Source: an uncultured Oscillospiraceae bacterium (GTDB taxonomy: Bacteria; Bacillota; Clostridia; Oscillospirales; Acutalibacteraceae). Taken from it: a DNA stretch of 7,343 bases. The position numbers and the translations under genes are program-made. Shown here piece by piece: positions 1-6,759 of the stretch (its first letter is position 1; each line of letters opens with the position of its first letter). The stretch covers positions 1 through 7,343 of the forward strand of contig CABVAD010000056.1 in assembly GCA_902496265.1 (NCBI GenBank), given 5' to 3'. The notes under the pieces are model-generated. The model did no database searches, was not told the DNA's origin, and was given only the letters and a program-made list of their open reading frames with translations.

Positions 1-16
1 TAATTTATTAACATTA

Positions 17-56
17 ACCCGCCGTTTTCCGTAATATGGTATTGCGAAGGGCGGGT
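17..56 (+). promoter_or_regulatory. Inverted repeat over the yunB ribosome binding site
   Basis: ACCCGCC at 17-23 is perfectly complementary to GGCGGGT at 50-56. After one G/G mismatch the stem can extend by TTT (25-27) against GAA (46-48), with one G-U pair, leaving a loop of about 18 bases. The right arm lies 6-12 bases before the ATG at 63 and covers the only purine-rich stretch that could act as its ribosome binding site, so a folded leader could hide that start. No T-run follows, so it does not look like a terminator. I found no convincing sigma-A or sigma-E promoter in positions 1-62. A chance pairing is quite possible. Confidence 0.3.
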
Positions 57-62
57 GTAGCT

Positions 63-746
63 ATGATAAGAAGAAGACGCGGCGAAAATGCTTTCTTATT
101 TAAGATAACCGCTGTTCTGCTTGCGATTTCGGTATTTATTACCGTTTGCTTTTACAAAATGAGGCCTGTAATCATACGGTATGCCGAAAGTGCGGCAGAA
201 ACGCTGCTGCTTGACGCTTCAAACAAGGCGATTTTGGATATTTTAAACGAGCAGGGCGTATCATATAACGACATTGTCACCCTTTCGAGGGACGAAACAG
301 GCAGAGTAACAAGCCTTGAAACAAATATTGTAAAAATAAACTCGCTTAAAAGCCTGATTTCAAACCGCCTGTCGGAAATTATTGCGTCCAAAGAATACTA
401 CGATTTATATATCCCATTGGGTACATTTTTTTCCAGTGTATATACAAGCGGCTACGGACCGAAGCTTCACTTTAAAATGCAGCTTACCTCCACGGCGAGG
501 GTTAATTTTTCCCACGAATTTAAGTCGGCGGGTATAAATCAGGTGCTTCATATTGTAATGGTGGATATGGATATCGGCGGAAGCCTTGTAATAACGGGAT
601 ATAACGGCGGAATATCGGTTTCAAACGCGGCAATGGCGGCGCAGACAATCATTGTCGGCACTTCGCCCGACGCCTTTACAAACGTTATCGAAAGCGAGCA
701 GGACAATACCGCGGGACTTATTAACGATTACGGCGCTGTCCCTTAA
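63..746 (+). CDS. yunB: Sporulation protein YunB
   Basis: This 227-residue protein matches the YunB family, which in Bacillus subtilis is a sigma-E-controlled, mother-cell-expressed protein needed for normal sporulation; its biochemical role is not known. An Arg-rich N-terminus (MIRRRR) is followed by one hydrophobic segment at about residues 11-31, suggesting an N-in membrane anchor with the rest outside the cytoplasm. Family hallmarks are IPLGT at 117-121, a GYGPKL stretch near 130, HEFKSAGINQ at 151-160, and the C-terminal AAQTIIVGTSPDAF block at 192-205. I chose the ATG at 63 because a purine-rich stretch (GAAGGGCGGG) precedes it at 46-55. An in-frame ATG at 36 would add nine residues but has no Shine-Dalgarno sequence before it. 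The gene stands 33 bases before ligA and may share its transcript. The product class is fairly certain; the start is less so. Confidence 0.87.
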   Translation: MIRRRRGENAFLFKITAVLLAISVFITVCFYKMRPVIIRYAESAAETLLLDASNKAILDILNEQGVSYNDIVTLSRDETGRVTSLETNIVKINSLKSLISNRLSEIIASKEYYDLYIPLGTFFSSVYTSGYGPKLHFKMQLTSTARVNFSHEFKSAGINQVLHIVMVDMDIGGSLVITGYNGGISVSNAAMAAQTIIVGTSPDAFTNVIESEQDNTAGLINDYGAVP

Positions 747-769
747 TTATAATTTAAGCGGCGCGGAAC

Positions 770-776
770 GGAGAGG
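770..776 (+). promoter_or_regulatory. ribosome binding site of ligA
   Basis: GGAGAGG lies just before the ATG at 780; its GGAG core has a 6-base spacer. This fixes the ligA start, which also agrees with the usual N-terminal length of the ligase family. Confidence 0.75.
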
Positions 777-779
777 ATT

Positions 780-2783
780 ATGGATATTAAAGCGGCGGAA
801 GAGAGAATCAAATATTTAAGCGATACACTTAAATACCATAACAGAAAATACTACATTGAGGACTCGCCCGAGATTGAGGACTTTGAGTATGACGCTATGC
901 TTCGCGAGCTTGAAAAGCTTGAGGAGGAATACCCCGAGTTTCGGCGCGAGGACTCGCCGACACAGCTGGTGGGCGGCGCGGCGCTTAAGCTTTTTTCACC
1001 TGTAGAGCACGCGGTTAAAATGGAGAGTTTACAGGACGTTTTCAGCTTTGATGAGTTGCGCGGCTTTGCTGAAAAAATAGATACTGCCCGCACGGCGTTT
1101 TCGGTGGAGCCGAAAATTGACGGGCTTTCGGTTTCGCTTGAATATAAAGACGGTCTGTTTTTCCGCGGCTCTACACGCGGAGACGGCGTTACGGGCGAGG
1201 ATGTGACCGCAAACCTCCTGAAGATAAAAAGTATACCCAAGGCGATAAGCTTTGAGGGGGAGCTTGAGGTGCGGGGCGAGGTTTATATGCCTCGGGATAG
1301 CTTTGAAAGGCTTACTGAGCGGCAGGAGCTTATGGGGGAGACCCCCTTTAAAAACCCGCGCAACGCGGCGGCAGGCTCTTTAAGGCAGAAAAATTCCGAA
1401 ATCACGGCTGAACGCGGGCTTGATATTTTCATATTTAATATTCAGCGGATTGAGGGAAAGGAGTTTTCCTCGCATATTGAAACGCTTGATTTTTTAGGGA
1501 GTCTCGGCTTTCATACTCTGCCGACCTATAAGAAATGCGCCGATATAGAGGACGCTGTCGCGGAAATCGAGCGCATAGGGCTTTCACGCGGCGGTCTTGC
1601 CTTTGATATTGACGGCGCGGTTATTAAGGTTGATAATTTAGCATACAGAACCGAGCTTGGAAGCACCTCGAAATATCCGAAATGGGCGGTTGCCTTTAAA
1701 TTCCCGCCCGAGGAAAAGGAAACGGTGCTTAAAAGCATTGAAATCGGCGTGGGCAGAACGGGGGCGCTTACCCCTACCGCCGTTTTTGACCCGATACAGC
1801 TTGCGGGAACTACCGTGAGCCGCGCCACCCTCCACAACGAGGATTTTATAACCTCTAAGGGAATTTGTATAGGCGATTTGATAACCGTCCGCAAGGCGGG
1901 AGACATTATTCCCGAGGTACTTTCGGTCGCAAAGCACGCCGAGGGCGCTTCTGCCTATGAAATGCCGAAAGTTTGCCCCTCATGCGGCTCTCCTGTGTGG
2001 AGAGAGGAGGGCGAGGCGGTAATCCGCTGTACCAACGCGGACTGCCCCGCACAGCTGCTCAGACACTTAATACACTTTACCTCCCGCGACGCCATGGATA
2101 TTGAGGGATTAGGTCCCGCCGTGCTTGAACAGCTGCTTAACGCTGGGCTTATTAAAAATATTGACGACCTTTACAGCCTTGATTACGAAAGGGTTTCAGA
2201 GCTTGAGCGCACGGGTGAAAAGAGCGTCAGGAATCTTAAAAATGCCATTGAAAGCTCAAAGCAGAACGACCTTTCAAGGCTTATTTTCGCTTTCGGTATT
2301 CGTCATATCGGAAGTAAGGCGGCGGCGTTAATATCGGAAAATTTCGGCAGTATGGACGCGGTTTTAAACGCGGCGGAAGCCGATTTTGAGGCAATCGACG
2401 GCTTCGGCGCGGTGCTTGCAAAATCCGCTTATGAATTTTTTGCATTAAGCGAAACCCGCGCTATGATTGAGCGGCTTAAAGCTTGCGGAGTTAATATGAA
2501 ATCGCTAAAGGAGGTTAAGGACAACCGCTTTGCGGGAATGACCTTTGTGCTGACAGGCACTCTGCCGACCTATTCAAGGAACGAGGCTTCAGCGATTATC
2601 GAGGGCTTCGGCGGGAAAACCTCCTCTTCGGTTTCCAAAAAAACGGCCTATGTTTTGGCGGGCGAGGACGCAGGCAGTAAGCTTGACAAGGCGAATAAGT
2701 TGGGCGTTACGGTCATAGATGAAAACGAGTTCAACGAAATGATTAAAAATACAGAAGAAAAAAATCAGGGAGAGAAGCAATGA
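780..2783 (+). CDS. ligA: NAD+-dependent DNA ligase LigA
   Basis: LigA seals 3'-OH/5'-phosphate nicks in duplex DNA during replication and repair, using NAD+ to adenylate itself. At 667 residues it is full length for the family. Visible in order are domain Ia, about 1-65, with the YY...D...EYD NAD-binding pattern at 24-38; the nucleotidyltransferase core with KIDG at 112-115 (catalytic Lys112), LEVRGEVYM at 162-170, DGAVIKV at 278-284 and KWAVAFKFPP at 301-310; an OB fold at about 313-395; a four-cysteine zinc site (Cys399, Cys402, Cys417, Cys422); helix-hairpin-helix repeats at about 430-580, including DIEGLGPAVLEQL and FGIRHIGSKAA; and a C-terminal BRCT domain from about 583 (FAGMTFVLTGTL). 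All key residues are present, so it should be active. Its stop overlaps the start of the ABC ATPase gene. Confidence 0.98.
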   Translation: MDIKAAEERIKYLSDTLKYHNRKYYIEDSPEIEDFEYDAMLRELEKLEEEYPEFRREDSPTQLVGGAALKLFSPVEHAVKMESLQDVFSFDELRGFAEKIDTARTAFSVEPKIDGLSVSLEYKDGLFFRGSTRGDGVTGEDVTANLLKIKSIPKAISFEGELEVRGEVYMPRDSFERLTERQELMGETPFKNPRNAAAGSLRQKNSEITAERGLDIFIFNIQRIEGKEFSSHIETLDFLGSLGFHTLPTYKKCADIEDAVAEIERIGLSRGGLAFDIDGAVIKVDNLAYRTELGSTSKYPKWAVAFKFPPEEKETVLKSIEIGVGRTGALTPTAVFDPIQLAGTTVSRATLHNEDFITSKGICIGDLITVRKAGDIIPEVLSVAKHAEGASAYEMPKVCPSCGSPVWREEGEAVIRCTNADCPAQLLRHLIHFTSRDAMDIEGLGPAVLEQLLNAGLIKNIDDLYSLDYERVSELERTGEKSVRNLKNAIESSKQNDLSRLIFAFGIRHIGSKAAALISENFGSMDAVLNAAEADFEAIDGFGAVLAKSAYEFFALSETRAMIERLKACGVNMKSLKEVKDNRFAGMTFVLTGTLPTYSRNEASAIIEGFGGKTSSSVSKKTAYVLAGEDAGSKLDKANKLGVTVIDENEFNEMIKNTEEKNQGEKQ

Positions 2784-3487
2784 AATTTACCGTTGAGCAT
2801 TTATCAAAAAGCTTCGGCGAAAAGCGGGTTCTTGAAGACATTAATTTTACCTTTGAGCAGGGAAAGATTTACGGGCTGCTAGGCAGAAACGGAGCGGGAA
2901 AAACCACCCTTTTCAACTGCCTTAACGGCGATATTAAATATGATACGGGAAGGTTCTGCTTTGAAACCGAAAACGGCGTCAGCACACCTGAACCCGAGGA
3001 CATAGGCTATGTTCTGTCAACCCCAACCGTTCCCGACTTTATGACAGGCAGAGAGTTCCTTAAGTTCTTTTTGGAGATAAACGGGGACAGGATTGTAAAC
3101 CCCAAAACAATTGATGAATATTTCGATTTTATGAGCATAGAGCCGAGGGACAGAAACAAGCTTTTAAAGGATTATTCCCACGGTATGAAAAACAAAATGC
3201 AAATGCTTATTAATATTATCGCACAGCCTAAGCTTTTACTGTTGGACGAGCCGCTCACCTCCCTCGATGTTGTGGTAGCCGAGGAAATGAAGCAGATACT
3301 TCGTAAGGCAAAAAACGATCGCATTATAATTTTTTCCACCCATATAATGGATTTAGCGCTTGATTTATGCGATGAAATCGTGCTTTTAAGCCGCGGCGAG
3401 CTTGAGGCGGTTGATAAACTGAATCTTGGAAATAACGAGTTTAAGGAAAAGATAATAGCGGCTCTAAAGGAGGACGGCAATGCTTAA
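2780..3487 (+). CDS. ABC transporter ATP-binding protein (ABC-2/exporter type)
   Basis: This single 235-residue nucleotide-binding domain would power the membrane protein encoded next to it. The Walker A motif is GRNGAGKT at 35-42 (Lys41), the signature region is DYSHGMKNKM at 131-140, Walker B is LLLLDEP ending at 158 with Glu157 as the likely catalytic base, the D-loop is SLD at 161-163, and the H-loop is His188 in FSTHIM. The layout resembles BcrA/EcsA/CcmA-type exporter ATPases. Two deviations stand out: the Q-loop position after IGYVL is Ser80 rather than Gln or Glu, and the signature reads YSHGM instead of LSGGQ. The ATG overlaps the ligA stop as ATGA and is preceded by AGGGAG at 2767-2772, so translation is probably coupled to ligA. 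The substrate cannot be deduced from sequence. Confidence 0.92.
   Translation: MKFTVEHLSKSFGEKRVLEDINFTFEQGKIYGLLGRNGAGKTTLFNCLNGDIKYDTGRFCFETENGVSTPEPEDIGYVLSTPTVPDFMTGREFLKFFLEINGDRIVNPKTIDEYFDFMSIEPRDRNKLLKDYSHGMKNKMQMLINIIAQPKLLLLDEPLTSLDVVVAEEMKQILRKAKNDRIIIFSTHIMDLALDLCDEIVLLSRGELEAVDKLNLGNNEFKEKIIAALKEDGNA
3466..3473 (+). promoter_or_regulatory. ribosome binding site of the ABC membrane subunit
   Basis: AAAGGAGG is a near-ideal Shine-Dalgarno sequence, 6 bases before the ATG at 3480 and inside the 3' end of the ATPase gene. It is the strongest site in the window and fixes the start. Confidence 0.85.
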
Positions 3488-5066
3488 AACCCTGCGACTG
3501 TCGCTAATGCTAAAAAATACATACCGCGTAAACAGCATACTCTACGCGATAAAGCAGATACCGCTTATTAAAAATATTCTTCCCGACAGCATTTACAGCG
3601 AGGGCGGGCTTAAGGTATTTGCAAACGTGCTTTCCGTGATATGGACGGTGATTTCAACCTTTATCGGTAAGCTTCTGTATTTCCTTATTATGATTGCCGC
3701 CGTATCGGGGCTTTACAATGTTCCTGAAAGTGCGGGCGCACCCCTCTTTTTGCAGCTGTTGTTTCTGCTTACTGTAATAGGGGCGTTTATGAATACCCTG
3801 ATGTTTGACCCGTCCAAGGATAAGTATTACGCCATAGTTCTGCTCGGTATGGACGCGCGGCGTTACACCCTTGCAAATTACGCTTTCAGTTTGCTAAGGC
3901 TGATGCTCGGCTTTACCCTTGCCGCCTTAATGTTTGGACTGGCGATGGGGCTTAATGTGTGGGAATGTCTGCTGGTGCCTTTCTTTGTAGAGGGAATGAA
4001 GGTGACCTTTGCCGCGCAGGAGCTTAAGAAATATGAAAAGAAGGGCACTGTTAAAAACGAGAACAAGCCGGCATTCCTTCGGATTACAGCAACATTCATA
4101 ATACTGGCTCTTACATATGCGGCTCCCGCGTTCGGTTATATTTTGCCCGAAGCAGTAATTGTTGTTCTAATGTGCCTTACGGTGCTTGCGGGCGCGCTTT
4201 CGGTTAAAAAAATAATCACCTTTAAAAGCTACCGCGCGATGTATAAGGAGCTTTTAACCGACGCGCTTACCGTGCAAATGGACGATAGTGCTCAGGTAAA
4301 GCTTGTAAAAGAGCAAAGCCGCAAAAGCATCAGCGCGGACAGCGGAATTACAAGCAGTAAAAGGGGCTTTGAATATTTAAACGAGCTTTTTATAAAGCGG
4401 CACAGAAAAATACTCTGGCGGTCTGCCGAGCGAATCACCCTCGCGGTACTTGTGGTTTTTGCGGCGGTGCTTGTGCTTTTTGTTTATGTCCCCGAAGCAA
4501 AGTCCGCCGTCAACGGGGCTTTGATGAATTATCTGCCCCTGTCTTTATTTGTTATGTATATTCTGAATCGCGGCACGGGCTTTACGCAGGCGCTTTTTGT
4601 AAACTGTGATTCAAGCCTTTTGACCTATTCATTTTATAAACGGCCGAAATTTATTTTAAAGCTGTTTCAAATCCGTCTTCGGGAGATTATTAAGATAAAT
4701 CTTTTGCCCGCCGCGGCAATCGGCGCAGGGCTTATGTGGTTGCTTTATGTATCCGGCGGAACGGATAATCCCCTTAATTACGCGGTGCTGTTCGTTTCGG
4801 TTGTCGCTCTGAGTATTTTCTTTTCGGTGCATTATTTAACGCTTTATTATCTGCTCCAGCCCTACAACGCGGGGACGGAGATTAAAAGCGGAACCTACAA
4901 GCTTGCTATGTGGGGAACATATATGGTCTGCTATATCTTTTTACAGCTCAGATTTCCCACCCTGATATTCGGCGCGGCGACTATTGTATTTTGCCTTGTT
5001 TACTGCGCCGCAGCAAGCCTTTTGGTTTACAGGCTTGCGCCCAAAACCTTTAAAATACGCGCTTAG
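3480..5066 (+). CDS. Putative ABC transporter membrane subunit
   Basis: This 528-residue polytopic membrane protein is the likely membrane partner of the ATPase whose gene it overlaps by 8 bases. Reading hydrophobicity by eye, membrane segments lie near residues 48-77, 88-108, 132-155, 190-212, 214-233, 311-336, 343-362, 407-425, 433-458, 472-490 and 495-520, so about ten to eleven helices; the exact number is uncertain. A roughly 75-residue hydrophilic, Lys/Arg-rich region at about 234-310 separates two hydrophobic halves and contains GFEYLNELFIKRHRKILWR, probably a cytoplasmic coupling segment. The N-terminal 44 residues are basic and amphipathic, without a cleavable signal peptide. No ATPase, protease or binding-protein domain is visible, and no solute-binding protein gene is adjacent, which fits an exporter. 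I do not recognise a named subfamily, and the substrate is unknown. Confidence 0.8.
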   Translation: MLKTLRLSLMLKNTYRVNSILYAIKQIPLIKNILPDSIYSEGGLKVFANVLSVIWTVISTFIGKLLYFLIMIAAVSGLYNVPESAGAPLFLQLLFLLTVIGAFMNTLMFDPSKDKYYAIVLLGMDARRYTLANYAFSLLRLMLGFTLAALMFGLAMGLNVWECLLVPFFVEGMKVTFAAQELKKYEKKGTVKNENKPAFLRITATFIILALTYAAPAFGYILPEAVIVVLMCLTVLAGALSVKKIITFKSYRAMYKELLTDALTVQMDDSAQVKLVKEQSRKSISADSGITSSKRGFEYLNELFIKRHRKILWRSAERITLAVLVVFAAVLVLFVYVPEAKSAVNGALMNYLPLSLFVMYILNRGTGFTQALFVNCDSSLLTYSFYKRPKFILKLFQIRLREIIKINLLPAAAIGAGLMWLLYVSGGTDNPLNYAVLFVSVVALSIFFSVHYLTLYYLLQPYNAGTEIKSGTYKLAMWGTYMVCYIFLQLRFPTLIFGAATIVFCLVYCAAASLLVYRLAPKTFKIRA

Positions 5067-5080
5067 ACTTGAACCAGCCT

Positions 5081-5117
5081 AAAAATAAGAAGACTGTTGC
5101 TTTAAATCATTATTTTT
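5081..5117. terminator. Weak A/T inverted repeat between convergent operons
   Basis: AAAAATAA at 5081-5088 is perfectly complementary to TTATTTTT at 5110-5117, with 21 bases between. A small inner pairing, AAG (5090-5092) with CTT (5100-5102), is possible. Transcripts from either side would end in a U-rich arm, as expected for a shared bidirectional terminator, but the stem lacks G/C pairs and would be unstable. The right arm includes the stop codon of the MscS gene. It is the only candidate in the 43-base gap, and the call is tentative. Confidence 0.25.
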
Positions 5118-5919
5118 CGTTTATATGAACATCAAGCTGATTATAGGGGATTGAAATGCCGTTTTTGTCGAACTCCTCCTTAATCTGCTCCAAAAGGTCG
5201 AATTTAAGCTGCCAGTAGTTTTCTCTTTTGCACCAGACCCTAAGCGTTATATCGACCGCGCTGTCCCCAAAGCCCGTAACCCTTGCAAAGGGCACTTCAG
5301 GCTCGTTAAGGGTCATTTTATGCTTTTCGACGGTATCTAAAATAATCTGCTTTGCCTTTTCGGCGTTGTCGCCGTAGCTTATCCCGAATACAATATCAAG
5401 CCTTCTTGTGTCTTCGCTTGAATAATCGATAATTCGGCTGTTCACCGCCACGGCGTTGGGTATTACAATATGGCGGTTATCGAGCGTTCTAAGGGTGGTA
5501 TGCATTAAATCCACCTGAACGACCGTGCCCTCGTCGCCGTTTATTTCAATATAGTCGCCGGTCTCAAACCGTTTGGTTATAAGAATTATTATTCCGCCCG
5601 CTATACTGCCGAGCGAGTCCTTAAGTGCCAGAGCGACAGCTACCACCGCGCCCGAAAGCGCCGCCAACAGCCCTGCTGTGGAAATTCCCAGAGCGGTAAG
5701 CGCGGAAAGCAGTACAATGATGTGCAGGGTAATATTTACTACCTTTAAAAAGAACCTTTCAAGCGAAACGTCCATTTTAATCCTTTTAAAGGACTTTGAA
5801 AGCAGCTTTCCGATAAATACCGCCGCGTAGTGACCGATAATCAGTATAAGCGCCGCTTTCAAAAGGGTAAATCCAAAGGAAATAAGCCCGCCTGCTGTAA
5901 TGCTTTTAAGACCGTCCAT
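5110..5919 (-). CDS. mscS: Small-conductance mechanosensitive channel, MscS family
   Basis: MscS channels open under membrane tension to release solutes after hypo-osmotic shock. The 269-residue protein has the minimal MscS layout, close to the 286 residues of the Escherichia coli protein: TM1 at about 12-40, TM2 at about 57-80, and the Gly/Ala-rich pore helix TM3 at about 84-113 (SGAVVAVALALKDSLGSIAGG). The beta domain follows, with RFETGDYIEINGDEGTV, the TTLRTLDNRHIVIPNA block at 141-156 and NSRIIDYS at 160-167, and then the C-terminal alpha/beta domain ending in DLLEQIKEEFDKNGISIPY and QLDVHI. It is the last gene of the truB-ribF operon: its ATG directly abuts the ribF stop codon, and its ribosome binding site lies within ribF. 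The family is certain; paralogue-level assignment is not. Confidence 0.95.
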   Translation of the reverse strand: MDGLKSITAGGLISFGFTLLKAALILIIGHYAAVFIGKLLSKSFKRIKMDVSLERFFLKVVNITLHIIVLLSALTALGISTAGLLAALSGAVVAVALALKDSLGSIAGGIIILITKRFETGDYIEINGDEGTVVQVDLMHTTLRTLDNRHIVIPNAVAVNSRIIDYSSEDTRRLDIVFGISYGDNAEKAKQIILDTVEKHKMTLNEPEVPFARVTGFGDSAVDITLRVWCKRENYWQLKFDLLEQIKEEFDKNGISIPYNQLDVHINEK

Positions 5920-6759
5920 TTAATTCCACTCCTTAATATCGGCTTCTATCTGCCTTTTAAGCTCATCTGCAGAGGAAAACTTAACCTCGCCCCGTACAAA
6001 TTTAAGGGGCTGTACCGTCACGCTCTTTCCGTACAAATCGCCCGAAAAGCCTATAATATAGGTCTCGCTTATAATATAATCGGTCTTAAAGGTCGGGCGT
6101 ATTCCTATGTTGGTAATGCCGCGGTACTCCGAACCCTCCGCGGTTATTTTTGACTTATAAACCCCGAATTTAATAGGTATTAGCTCGCTCGGGTATTTTT
6201 GGTTTATCGTCGGAAAGCCTATGGTTCTGCCCCTCCTGTCGCCCGAAATTACCTTATCGGTATAGGAAAAGGGAAAGGTAAGAAGAGCGTTCGCGGCTTC
6301 AATTTCACCGTTTTTTAAATACTCGCGTATTCTTGTGGAGGAAATCGGCTCTCCCCCCTCGCAGACCGAACTGTGACAGTTAAATTCTATGCTGTTTTCA
6401 CGGCAGAAATCACCCAGCATTTCGGTATTGCCCGCCGCGTTTTTGCCGAAATGATAGTTAAACCCGCAGGAGATAAGGTCGGGAGAAAAATTTTCCTTCA
6501 GAAACCGCATAAAAGCCTCGGGCGGCATATCCTTAACCCTGTTAAAATCGAGTGCGAACACTTCGTCAATTCCGATTTTTTTAAGCGCCGCACATTTATC
6601 CTTTGCCGTCATAATCGAACGCGGCTCACCGCTTAAGAGCGCCTTTGGCGGGAGAGCGAAAATAACCGCGGTTTTTTTCATATCATCGGGTAGTTGGAGC
6701 ACCGCCCTGTGTCCCTTATGCACTCCGTCAAAGGTGCCGAGCGCTATTGCCCTTTTCAT
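5920..6759 (-). CDS. ribF: Bifunctional riboflavin kinase / FAD synthetase RibF
   Basis: RibF phosphorylates riboflavin to FMN and then adenylates FMN to FAD, supplying cytoplasmic flavoenzymes. The N-terminal adenylyltransferase half shows GTFDGVHKGH at 8-17, the HxGH-like nucleotidyl-transfer motif, GFNYHFGKNAAGN at 99-111, and SSTRIREYL at 140-148. The C-terminal kinase half shows GRTIGFPTIN at 167-176, holding the Thr and Asn of the PTAN motif with Ile in place of Ala, then FGVY at 188-191, NIGIRPTF at 207-214, the likely catalytic Glu222, GDLYGK at 230-235 and a C-terminal FVRGEVKF...DELKRQIEADI block. At 279 residues it is slightly shorter than the 313 of E. coli, but both domains are complete. 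Its ATG overlaps the truB stop as TAATG, the usual truB-ribF arrangement. No FMN riboswitch is visible before it. Confidence 0.97.
   Translation of the reverse strand: MKRAIALGTFDGVHKGHRAVLQLPDDMKKTAVIFALPPKALLSGEPRSIMTAKDKCAALKKIGIDEVFALDFNRVKDMPPEAFMRFLKENFSPDLISCGFNYHFGKNAAGNTEMLGDFCRENSIEFNCHSSVCEGGEPISSTRIREYLKNGEIEAANALLTFPFSYTDKVISGDRRGRTIGFPTINQKYPSELIPIKFGVYKSKITAEGSEYRGITNIGIRPTFKTDYIISETYIIGFSGDLYGKSVTVQPLKFVRGEVKFSSADELKRQIEADIKEWN
5929..5934 (-). promoter_or_regulatory. ribosome binding site of mscS
   Basis: On the minus strand AAGGAG lies 9 bases before the mscS ATG (5919-5917) and inside the last codons of ribF. It supports this start and makes translational coupling to ribF likely. 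Confidence 0.7.

Noticed and set aside
36..62. Longer yunB beginning at the ATG at 36
   Set aside because: No Shine-Dalgarno sequence precedes it, and the nine extra residues add nothing typical of the family. It is kept only as an alternative start.
1..62. Promoter for yunB in the first 62 bases
   Set aside because: No pair of -35 and -10 elements for sigma-A, or ATA-type and CATACA-type elements for sigma-E, could be placed convincingly; the promoter is probably outside the window.
851..1937. Minus-strand open frames of 99-129 codons opposite ligA
   Set aside because: They lie wholly inside the conserved ligase coding sequence, have Ser/Arg-rich compositions expected from reverse reading of this codon usage, and match no family I recognise.
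2125..2331. 68-codon plus-strand frame inside ligA
   Set aside because: Out-of-frame shadow of the helix-hairpin-helix region, with no recognisable motif.
3172..3480. 102-codon minus-strand frame opposite the ABC ATPase
   Set aside because: It overlaps the Walker B and H-loop coding region and has the low-complexity composition of an antisense shadow.
5063..5082. TTAG...CTAA imperfect hairpin at the end of the membrane-protein gene
   Set aside because: Six pairs with an internal mismatch and no following T-run on either strand, so it is too weak to call a terminator.
5573..6153. Two plus-strand frames opposite mscS and ribF
   Set aside because: They run antisense to two confidently identified genes and encode no recognisable domain.
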